From assembly GCA_900769465.1 (NCBI GenBank), contig CAAGGT010000236.1, positions 1 through 50,070 of the forward strand: a stretch of DNA of 50,070 nucleotides. Reading direction: 5' to 3'. The stretch is from Bacteroidaceae bacterium (GTDB lineage Bacteria > Bacteroidota > Bacteroidia > Bacteroidales > Bacteroidaceae). Made by a program: the position numbers and the translations under genes. Under the pieces are notes generated by a model. That model was given only the letters and a program-made list of their open reading frames with translations, had not been told where the DNA came from and searched no databases. Of the stretch, positions 43,379 through 50,070 are shown in pieces. The first letter of the stretch is position 1. Each line of letters starts with the position of its first letter.

Positions 43379-46300
43379 TTATCTTACAACCTGCTTCTTT
43401 CCATTAACAATGTAAATACCGGGAGCGGAAACCTGCTCAAGCTTGCGGCCGGTGAGGTCATAAATAGCTTTCACCTCTCCGTTTTCACCTTTCACCTCTT
43501 CAATGCCGGTTGTGTTTGTAACGGTGAGATAAAGGTCGATAATCTGTCCACCATTCTGCTTGAAATCGCCGAACTTGCCGTCAGCATCACCCTGGGGGTC
43601 AATGTTACACCAGTCCTGCTTGAAACGCAAGCGATATACACCGGTCTCCTCGGGAGCTGTAAATGCAGGCAAAGAAGGCTTGTTGCGGTTATTGCCACTT
43701 ATTACATCACCAACACTGTTCCAGCCACTCTCGTCGCTTGAAGAGTTATTGTTGTAGAACGAGTAAGACACAAGGTCACCGGCAGGTGCCCAGTTGCTAC
43801 CCTCGGCAATAGAAGCTGTAAAGCCATCACCCATCTTGTCAACGAATACAAAGAAGTGTACCCAAGAACCGGCAGCATCAACAGTAGGTGTCACTGTCTC
43901 GCCCGGAGCAACAACAAAGTAAACAGGTTCTTCGATCTTTGCAAGGTTCACATAATCGAGTCCCTTGTCAGCTGATGTAAGCTCGTAGCTTGAAGCACCG
44001 TGGAAGTCGCTTGAAAGGCTGATGCTGTTGATGTTGCGGTCGTTACGTGACTTGTTGCCAATGTTGCGTGGCTCGTAGACATCAAACTCCTCGACAGTGA
44101 TTGCGACCTCACCGCTGAATGCATCGCCAATCGCAGCACCAACCACAACACCCTCGGGGATAACCAATGTATATTCACCCGGAGCTGTAATCTCCTCGTC
44201 GAGTGTTACGACAAGTTTCTTACCCTCGGCAACACAAGTAGCAGTAGCAACAACTGCATTCTCGGCATCTCTCAACTCTATTGCAGCCGCTGCATCCTCA
44301 ACGGCAACAACCTCCTTGTTGAATGTGAGTTCGATTGTCTGGAGCGAGTAGATATCCTCGCTTGGTGAAACTGACATCACCTGGATAGCCTCGGGAGCTG
44401 TGATAGTGAATGCAAGCTCGCCAGAGAAAGGCTTATCGTCGCTTGCACGTGTGATAAGACCCTCGGGGATAACCAATGTATACTCGCCGGGAGTAGAAAC
44501 TTTCTGTGACAATGTAACAGTCAGTTCAGCACCATTTACCACATAGTTTGAAATGCCGCTTGCAACACTGTTACCCTGCTTGAACTTCATAAACTTGCTC
44601 ATCTCGTATGGGTTGAACTCGCCTGCTGCCTCGCTGTTGAAATTGATTTTGATAGTCTCAATAGCCTCTGCCTTCTTTGGAGAGTAATCAACAACCTCAA
44701 AAGGAACCTGTGATGGGTCGCTGTTTACACCATCAAATGCAAATACGCTGCTAGCCGGCAATGTAACTGTAAGCTGCTGGTCGATATCGATTGCAACGCC
44801 CTCAGTGAGACCCTGCAATGTATCCTGTACTTTGAACGACTTGTTAAGGATGATAGCACCTGTGATGTTTGCAGGGATTTCAAATGCCTGGCGCAATGTA
44901 AAGGTATATGTCTGTGCATTGTTAGCACCATTACGCAAAGCGAGAGTAGCCTTTGCACCGTTCCATGAAGCCCAACCGTAAACCTCCTGTGCGCTACCTG
45001 TCCAAGGATTGCCACCAACCCAGTGAGCATCGGGCAACACATCGGCATTCTTCTTCTGCCATGCGATACACTCGGCAAGGTCCTCCCACAACTTACCGCC
45101 GTTGATGCTGTTCATCAATTCATAGTCGTTGTAGAGCTCAACCATACCTGAGCCGCAAACGAATGCACAACGGAGCTCGCGGAGAGCAGGAGCATAATCC
45201 ATATTCTTAGATACGGCACCGTAGCGTGTGAGGATGAAGCCATGAGTCATCAAAGTGTTGATAGGGCACATTGGTGAGTTTGTCACGTAGTTCTGATAAA
45301 CAAGACGGTCGCGGTAAGTAATCCACTTCTCGCGGTCGATAGAGTTGTTGCCGGCTTCGCCGTAGTCACCCTCCTGACGCCATGTAGCATCGGTAATCTG
45401 ATACCAGAATGGAGAAGCCCATGTACCTACTGTTGTATTGAAGAAGATATCCTCGCGGAGTTCCTCACGTACATAACGCTCAAGGCGGATGATACCCTCG
45501 GCATTCTCGTTACCTGTATCACCGGCATCGGGACCTACTGCTGAGAACTGTGCAGAGATACCGTCAAACTTGAAGAACATATAGTTGTCGCTGTTGCGGT
45601 TAAAGCCCTCAACACCATCCTGATTGCAAACAAGATTGTATGCTGCATCTTTGAACACCTTATAATAATCCGGGTTAGAAAGTTGCATACCACCCTTACC
45701 GTTCCAATATGCACGACGATAATTTCCACTTGTACCGTAACCACCTACAGGACCCAGCCATGCACCGATACCGGCACCCATTTCCTTGGCAGCAACAGCA
45801 ATATCACGCATCTCGTTGGGGAAACCGTCGTGGAATGTCCATACACCGTAGTTATCCCAACCGTCGTCAATGATGAACGCAGCAGGACCTTCGCCGTATT
45901 TATCGAAGAAGTTTGTCTTCCAGTTTGCAAGTACATCAAGCACCTGATTTGCATTCATATTCTGAGTAGGATCCTGAGCATTGTTGCGGTCGATGTTAAG
46001 CTCGTACCAGCTGATGTAGCAAGGGAATGCTCTCCAGGGCACTGCACGCTCACGCTCGCTGTATGCAAGGAACGAACGGCGCTTCTGTGTCTCGCGGATA
46101 TTCTCCTTGGCCTCGGTGCCATCCTGTGCAATGAGACCAACTACAGCTGCTACCTTCCAAGTTTCACCGGCAGCAAGTGTTGTGTTACGGCTCCAGCGAC
46201 CCTGGATACCTACAACTGCAGTGTTCACAACAACACCCTCCTTAGCCTCGTAAATCTTCACAGTCATCTCACTTGAAGCATCGATGCTCTCGGTCTTGTT

Positions 46301-48019
46301 CTCAACGAGCACGCGCACCTGGAATGTACCGTCGTATGGTGCTGTGAATGTGAATGTATTGTCACTGTGCTGGCCACCTGAGTAACCGCTGTGGTAGTCG
46401 CTTGCAGCGATGTTGTTCTCGGCATCCAACAAATCGGCACCGCCGAAGTTCAAACGGTGGTTACCGCTTGTGTACTTAACCTCAATCTCAACCTTCTGGT
46501 TCTTCTTGAGTGTTACATTTGCCATCTTGTAAGCTAGCACGTTAGGATAGCCCGCACCGGTAGCCTCTGTAACGCGGTTAGGAAGGTCGTTCTGTGCAAC
46601 CTGTGTCCAAGACGAAGCTGTCAAAGAAGCAGTTTTTGTATCCTTCAGGTTCCATACGTCCTCCTCACCTGTTGCCTGACCAACGGTGTTGTATGCTGTC
46701 GGAGTCTCAAGACCTGCGAAAATTCTATTGCTTACGATTGTTGCACCGCGTGTATTACCCACAACCTTTGGAGTAGAACCGGCAGCATTTGTATCAACAT
46801 TGTAAATCATTGGAATAATGTTGTACATGTCAACAGCGTCAACACCTGTGAGTTCCATCTCGGTACGCAGGTAGTGGCTACCGTCGCGCAACACTGCACG
46901 CCAAACAATGGCAATCTTTGTGCCCTTGTATGTATACTCATAGTTGGCAACAAGCTGAACACCGTTGTAGTGCTGTGCACCGCCAATGGCTGTTGCATTG
47001 CCTGTGAGTGTCTCTGTCTTTACGTCAACGAGTGTCATTGCCGAAGCAGGAACATTGTCACCGTTACCGAAAGCAACTGTGAAAGGCTCTGTGCCGGCTA
47101 CCAAATTCATGGCATCGCAACCTGCAAAGTAAAGAGCCTCGCCCACCTTCATAAAGCCGGCAGCAAGCACCTTGTTGCTGAGTACATAAACGCCATTGTC
47201 TTCTGAAATATTCGCAACACCCACATTATCCTGCTGTTTTGGATAAACCCAAGCATTCTCATACTTCTCAACTGCAGGGAGAACCGGCAAAGTTGCCACA
47301 TTTACGGTAATGGTGTTGTTCACATCATTAACCGATACAACGGCAAACTTACCCTCGGGAGCTGATACTGTGATAGTACCCTTGTCAACCGAACCCTCTA
47401 CGGTGATTGTAGAACCATTGGCATACTCCTTGCCGCCAATCTCCAATGTAACACCCTCGGGAACAGTGATTGTGTAAGTACGCTCAGCAATCACATACTC
47501 TGCGAATGTGTAGCGGCTACCACCATCCTTTGAACCGTTATCGGTCCAAAGACCAAGTGTCTTGCCCGAGCAAGCAGCCACGCCACCAAAGTAGTTGAGA
47601 TAGGTAGCCTGCGCTGTGCCTGCCGTGGTGTAAGGCGAAATCTGATAGAAATCGTCGGCATAGTTGTCGAGCTTGAAATATGTACCCTCGACCTTGCTGT
47701 CGCTCAATTTAACGAAGTTTGCACCCGTTCCATAGCTTGAGCTCTTGTCATAGGTAAGCCACTTCTTTGCATTGTGGCTGTAGATGTAGTACGCACCGCT
47801 AACGCCATCTACTGCATAGAATGCGAATAGGCCGTTAGCAGCATCACCCTCAACAGGAGTAGTAGTTGGGCTTACATAAGCACCATTACCACTCACCATA
47901 GTGTAGACATGCTCCGGTTTGCCGTTCTGTGGCAAAGTCTGCGAAGCCGTCACCTTGTCGGCATACGCCTGTGTCGAAAGACACAACGCTGCCAACACAA
48001 AGGAGAAAAATTTCTTCAT
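43379..48019 (-). CDS. Large secreted clan GH-D-like glycoside hydrolase, multimodular
   Basis: A 1546-residue secreted protein. Signal peptide MKKFFSFVLAALCLSTQAYA; a beta-trefoil-like module to about 180 (YLNYFGG...LGLWTDNGSKDGGSRYTF); a GH36-like N-terminal beta-sandwich with an inserted module at about 466-592 (YTSGNHRLNFGGADLL, SDYHSGYSGGQHSDN). The catalytic barrel is at about 630-1000: IIDDGW (Asp718/719), FFKFDG with likely nucleophile Asp819, and WRQEGDYG with likely acid/base Asp885, all as in GH27/GH36. Two Ig-like repeats follow (about 1130-1320, each with PGEYTLVIPEG), then a beta domain and a type-IX-like C-terminal tail (YDLTGRKL...PGIYIVNGKKQVV). Alpha-galactosidase or alpha-N-acetylgalactosaminidase activity is likely; exact substrate is not known. 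Confidence 0.8.
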   Translation of the reverse strand: MKKFFSFVLAALCLSTQAYADKVTASQTLPQNGKPEHVYTMVSGNGAYVSPTTTPVEGDAANGLFAFYAVDGVSGAYYIYSHNAKKWLTYDKSSSYGTGANFVKLSDSKVEGTYFKLDNYADDFYQISPYTTAGTAQATYLNYFGGVAACSGKTLGLWTDNGSKDGGSRYTFAEYVIAERTYTITVPEGVTLEIGGKEYANGSTITVEGSVDKGTITVSAPEGKFAVVSVNDVNNTITVNVATLPVLPAVEKYENAWVYPKQQDNVGVANISEDNGVYVLSNKVLAAGFMKVGEALYFAGCDAMNLVAGTEPFTVAFGNGDNVPASAMTLVDVKTETLTGNATAIGGAQHYNGVQLVANYEYTYKGTKIAIVWRAVLRDGSHYLRTEMELTGVDAVDMYNIIPMIYNVDTNAAGSTPKVVGNTRGATIVSNRIFAGLETPTAYNTVGQATGEEDVWNLKDTKTASLTASSWTQVAQNDLPNRVTEATGAGYPNVLAYKMANVTLKKNQKVEIEVKYTSGNHRLNFGGADLLDAENNIAASDYHSGYSGGQHSDNTFTFTAPYDGTFQVRVLVENKTESIDASSEMTVKIYEAKEGVVVNTAVVGIQGRWSRNTTLAAGETWKVAAVVGLIAQDGTEAKENIRETQKRRSFLAYSERERAVPWRAFPCYISWYELNIDRNNAQDPTQNMNANQVLDVLANWKTNFFDKYGEGPAAFIIDDGWDNYGVWTFHDGFPNEMRDIAVAAKEMGAGIGAWLGPVGGYGTSGNYRRAYWNGKGGMQLSNPDYYKVFKDAAYNLVCNQDGVEGFNRNSDNYMFFKFDGISAQFSAVGPDAGDTGNENAEGIIRLERYVREELREDIFFNTTVGTWASPFWYQITDATWRQEGDYGEAGNNSIDREKWITYRDRLVYQNYVTNSPMCPINTLMTHGFILTRYGAVSKNMDYAPALRELRCAFVCGSGMVELYNDYELMNSINGGKLWEDLAECIAWQKKNADVLPDAHWVGGNPWTGSAQEVYGWASWNGAKATLALRNGANNAQTYTFTLRQAFEIPANITGAIILNKSFKVQDTLQGLTEGVAIDIDQQLTVTLPASSVFAFDGVNSDPSQVPFEVVDYSPKKAEAIETIKINFNSEAAGEFNPYEMSKFMKFKQGNSVASGISNYVVNGAELTVTLSQKVSTPGEYTLVIPEGLITRASDDKPFSGELAFTITAPEAIQVMSVSPSEDIYSLQTIELTFNKEVVAVEDAAAAIELRDAENAVVATATCVAEGKKLVVTLDEEITAPGEYTLVIPEGVVVGAAIGDAFSGEVAITVEEFDVYEPRNIGNKSRNDRNINSISLSSDFHGASSYELTSADKGLDYVNLAKIEEPVYFVVAPGETVTPTVDAAGSWVHFFVFVDKMGDGFTASIAEGSNWAPAGDLVSYSFYNNNSSSDESGWNSVGDVISGNNRNKPSLPAFTAPEETGVYRLRFKQDWCNIDPQGDADGKFGDFKQNGGQIIDLYLTVTNTTGIEEVKGENGEVKAIYDLTGRKLEQVSAPGIYIVNGKKQVVR

Positions 48020-48079
48020 AAGTTAAACATTAATGGTTAATATAAATTTTAAAAAATCCTTATTTTATAATACGCTCGC

Positions 48080-48105
48080 AAGGCTGTGTCAAATGACACA
48101 GCCTT
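48080..48105 (-). promoter_or_regulatory. 12-bp hairpin in front of the GH-D-like gene
   Basis: AAGGCTGTGTCA (48080-48091) pairs perfectly with TGACACAGCCTT (48094-48105), loop AA, about 60 nt upstream of the ATG at 48019. There is no T-run. It is either the 3' end of the transcript from the small peptide gene or a 5' leader structure. Confidence 0.6.
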
Positions 48106-48210
48106 ATGAACCTAAAAACTAATATAATGATAAATTCACTATACCTATTAAAATATTGATTATAAAATACTTACCAAGCAACACCAAGAGTTCCTTGCCT
48201 TTGTATTATT

Positions 48211-48370
48211 TTTATCCCCATTGACTCGTTTTGCTTTATCGCAACCCGCGGGGCGCAACCTTTAAACTGCTCCCCTGCCTGAGGGGAGCTGCCACAAAGT
48301 GGCTGAGGGGAGGGAGCGCTGCCCGCGACATTTTGCTGCAAAACTCGCGATAGGTCAATTTGTGGATTAG
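48211..48370. repeat. Tandem repeat unit 1 (160 nt) carrying a nested hairpin block
   Basis: This unit equals the neighbouring unit 2 over both flanks: the left 50 nt differ by one base and one extra C, the right 54 nt (48316-48369) are identical to 48427-48480. In the middle, a 55-nt block at 48261-48315 replaces 7 nt of unit 2. The ends read ATTGAC and GTCAAT, and the centre has CCGCGGGGCGC against GCGCTGCCCGCG, so the unit is a large imperfect palindrome. There is no coding frame. Confidence 0.85.
48261..48315. repeat. REP-like double-hairpin block inside repeat unit 1
   Basis: It contains CTCCCCT (48270-48276) pairing with AGGGGAG (48282-48288), then GCCAC-AAA-GTGGC (48291-48303), then a second AGGGGAGG that can also pair with the first arm. 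It looks like a repetitive extragenic palindrome or a miniature element that inserted into one copy of a duplicated sequence. Confidence 0.65.
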
Positions 48371-48480
48371 TTTATCCCATTGACTCGTTTTGCTTTATCG
48401 CAACTCGCGGGGCGCAACCTGCGTCTGCGCTGCCCGCGACATTTTGCTGCAAAACTCGCGATAGGTCAATTTGTGGATTA
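48371..48480. repeat. Tandem repeat unit 2 (110 nt), imperfect palindrome
   Basis: Left arm ATTGAC (48379-48384) to TCGCGGG (48405-48411); right arm CCCGCGA (48433-48439) to GTCAAT (48465-48470). The last bases form the TAA stop codon of the small peptide gene (48478-48480 on the minus strand), so the repeat touches or shaped the end of that gene. Confidence 0.85.
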
Positions 48481-48642
48481 CTGCCACAAATTGCCCCATT
48501 CACCGCGGTGGTTGCCACCGAGCTGACCGCCGTTTGAGGTATCTACTGTCTTTTCGTTATCCAATTTCAATGATGCTGCAAGCATTGACTCCGCTTCAAC
48601 ATTTACCTCTACCATGAGAGGTGATACATAATTCTTCTTCAT
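48478..48642 (-). CDS. 54-residue KKxYxxP-type small protein
   Basis: Starts MKKNYVSPLMVEVNVEAESM and continues AASLKLDNEKTVDTSNGGQL to end GGNHRGEWGNLWQ. The start MKKNYVSP at 48642 is preferred over upstream in-frame codons, which are unlike any signal. From memory, many Bacteroidetes genomes carry short proteins of the form MKKxYxxPxxxVxxxExExxxAxS...WGNLW next to secreted or glycan genes; they have no known function. There is no cleavable signal. A conserved N-terminal half and a Gly/Asn-rich, Trp-ended C-terminus resemble a leader and core, but no maturation enzyme is visible nearby. It lies between the two large secreted-protein genes in the same direction. Confidence 0.75.
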   Translation of the reverse strand: MKKNYVSPLMVEVNVEAESMLAASLKLDNEKTVDTSNGGQLGGNHRGEWGNLWQ

Positions 48643-48769
48643 ATATCGTATAATTCTTTTTTGTTTATTTTTTTCGGACAGAAGAACAAAAGAACAAAAA
48701 GGTACGGTTTGCCAATCTAAGCAACGAACCAACAACTGCGTTGTTGTAATGCACTCTGGAGCGCATTGG

Positions 48770-48836
48770 GATAAACAGATTTTTAAAACTGTATGCAAAT
48801 CAATATTTGAATACCGCTTTTAATAATCTGTTTATC
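48770..48836. repeat. Inverted repeat in the gap between the two secreted-protein genes
   Basis: GATAAACAGATT (48770-48781) and AATCTGTTTATC (48825-48836) are perfect inverted copies 43 nt apart. Two smaller hairpins lie just to the left: AACAA-ctgcg-TTGTT (48731-48745) and an imperfect AATGC...GCATT stem (48748-48767). The gap 48643-48892 holds no gene; these structures may end the upstream transcript or control the peptide gene. Confidence 0.6.
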
Positions 48837-48892
48837 TGTTCCTTTGCATATCTTCTACTTTAAACTTATGTTCTTATGTCTAAAACTTATAT

Positions 48893-50070
48893 TTAGCGAA
48901 CTACGCGCTTAACACCACCCACAATGTAGATACCGGGAGCTGTAATCTCCTCTACACGGCGACCTGTGAGGTCGAAGATGGCTTTTACCTCTCCATTCTC
49001 ACCTTTCACCTCGCTGATGCCTGTTGTGCCCTCGCCAAAGCGGAAGCTGTAAGACTTGATACCTTCTACACCTTCTTGCATTGCCAAGTATGCCTTGTTT
49101 GCGTTGTTAAGGAACGCAGTGCGATCAAGCTTGTTCAGGATTGCACCATAAAGACCAATGCCATTTGTACCGCTTGAAAGTACATAAGCGTCACCTGTTA
49201 CATAGCGGTCTGCAATTGAGCCCTCAAGAAGATTGTCGGTAAATTCTGTTATATTCTCTGATGAATAGTCAAATCTATAGGCTGTCTTGTTGCCAACATT
49301 CTTCAAGATAACAGCAGTTGTTTCAGGGATAGCATTCTCAATTTCTACCAAGTGGGCATAGCCATCACTTGCACTCTCTACCACATAAGCCTCTACACCC
49401 TCAGGGATAGCAACCTGATAACCAAGGTAAAGTGTAGCATACGCGGCAGTGAAAGTCACGTCGTGTGAGAAAGAAGCAGCATCGGCAGCAGCAAAAGCAA
49501 CTGTGATGTTACCATTTGTTGCATTGGCACGGTTATCACCGTCGAATGTAGCATAGACACGCACTGTGTAAGTGCCAGCACTGGCTACGCTTACTGTATA
49601 TACGTTATTCTCGTGGCTACCACCGGCCTTACCTACATGATAATCACCAGCAACTGCAAGTCCAGACTGATTGAGGACCTCAACACCGCGAATATTCAAA
49701 GCACAGTTACCGCTTGTATAACGGAATGTTACAGTAGCTGTTCTTGCACCACGAACAGTAATCTCAGTCTCGACATACTTGATACCATTGGCCATTGCAT
49801 TGTCGTTAAGAACTGTTGATGACAAATCACCTTCTGCATCGCTCCAAGGTGTTGAATTTGTCCAAGGCAAAGTAATGTTATCTTCCAAAAAATCACCTTT
49901 AAGCGCCGCGATAGCTTCTGTTGGGTCAAAGTCGCCGGCCTCGGTAATTACGAGGTTGTTACCATCATCGTCATTGTTGTAGTTTGCATACACACCATAA
50001 GTATAACCACCCGAGAAGTTCAGTTTGTTTGTACCATTGATATTAATGTTAAAATAAGAACCATTAGGTG
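48893..50070 (-). CDS. Secreted protein, 5' part beyond the window, with type-IX-like C-terminal tail
   Basis: The reading frame is open to the right edge (codons for PNGSYFNININGTNKLNFSG precede the first GTG at 49993), so the protein is partial, at least 391 residues. About residues 60-190 of the visible part repeat the module of the GH-D-like protein (YTSGNCALNIRGVEVLN, GDYHVGKAGGSHENNVYT, GTYTVRVYATFD). Next is a domain often seen in Bacteroidales secreted proteins (FTAAYATLYLGYQVAIPEGVEAYVV, AILNKLDRTAFLNNANKAYL). The tail (GISEVKGENGEVKAIFDLTG... PGIYIVGGVKRVV) is nearly identical to that of the GH-D-like protein. The lost N-terminus may be an enzyme such as a sialidase or other hydrolase; that is a guess. 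Confidence 0.75.
   Translation of the reverse strand, partial: PNGSYFNININGTNKLNFSGGYTYGVYANYNNDDDGNNLVITEAGDFDPTEAIAALKGDFLEDNITLPWTNSTPWSDAEGDLSSTVLNDNAMANGIKYVETEITVRGARTATVTFRYTSGNCALNIRGVEVLNQSGLAVAGDYHVGKAGGSHENNVYTVSVASAGTYTVRVYATFDGDNRANATNGNITVAFAAADAASFSHDVTFTAAYATLYLGYQVAIPEGVEAYVVESASDGYAHLVEIENAIPETTAVILKNVGNKTAYRFDYSSENITEFTDNLLEGSIADRYVTGDAYVLSSGTNGIGLYGAILNKLDRTAFLNNANKAYLAMQEGVEGIKSYSFRFGEGTTGISEVKGENGEVKAIFDLTGRRVEEITAPGIYIVGGVKRVVR

Noticed and set aside
48211..48480. Possible CRISPR array
   Set aside because: Only two long units, no short regular repeats with unique spacers, and no cas genes in the window.

Overview
The window looks like chromosome from a gut-type Bacteroidales bacterium (Bacteroidaceae/Prevotellaceae grade; I cannot name a species). 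Evidence: promoters of the Bacteroidetes sigma-ABfr type (-33 TTTG, 18-21 nt spacer, -7 TAnnTTTG) lie in front of several genes, Shine-Dalgarno sequences are nearly absent, and marker genes of the phylum are present: RprXY, a succinylornithine carbamoyltransferase with Pro90, an EF-G paralogue without the switch-II histidine, BtuG beside BtuB, a DcaP-type porin, a Bacteroidetes LptE and secreted proteins with a type-IX-like C-terminal tail. No tRNA, insertion sequence, integrase, phage gene or CRISPR array was seen.

Layout. 1-592: gene-free; a leftward promoter plus boxA-like leader that most likely starts an rRNA operon beyond the left edge. 593-3918: cobalamin riboswitch, btuB and btuG. 3947-5147: rpsF-rpsR-rplI with promoter and terminator. 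5336-8077: small membrane protein and the RprXY two-component system. 8093-11616: EF-G2 and, divergently, HemW. 11653-13707: an acyltransferase and a membrane protein/HTH regulator pair. 13886-20447: two leftward units, DUF4827 lipoprotein-glmM and rpe-comEC-nrnA-lipoprotein. 20510-27499: secreted sialidase, endonuclease IV, PiT phosphate transporter, DcaP-like porin. 27698-29983: AraC regulator, SIMPL protein, DoxX. 30019-35478: argF' and TamB. 35717-40512: operon of SLC13 permease, sigma-54 activator, LptE, a conserved protein and SecG. 40659-43306: FabG, a tiny XRE regulator and a DUF5009 membrane protein. 43324-50070: secreted carbohydrate-active region with a 1546-residue clan GH-D-like enzyme, a 54-residue peptide and a second secreted protein that runs off the right edge.

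How genes work together. The envelope is the main theme: BtuB/BtuG import B12 under riboswitch control; TamB, LptE and SecG serve envelope assembly and export; PiT, the porin and SLC13 handle solutes; GlmM supplies amino sugar for cell wall and LPS. The sialidase and the GH-D-like protein share a putative N-terminal lectin-like module, and the GH-D-like protein and the right-edge protein share a beta-sandwich-like module and a nearly identical tail. They look like parts of one kit for host or dietary glycans, although no SusC/SusD pair is present.

Most worth a second look: the 48.0-50.07 kb region (tandem imperfect palindromes, one carrying a nested double hairpin; short KKxYxxP peptide; shared modules), the tamB gene whose membrane anchor is encoded upstream of any standard start codon, and a perfect 15-bp hairpin ending one base before the doxX ATG.
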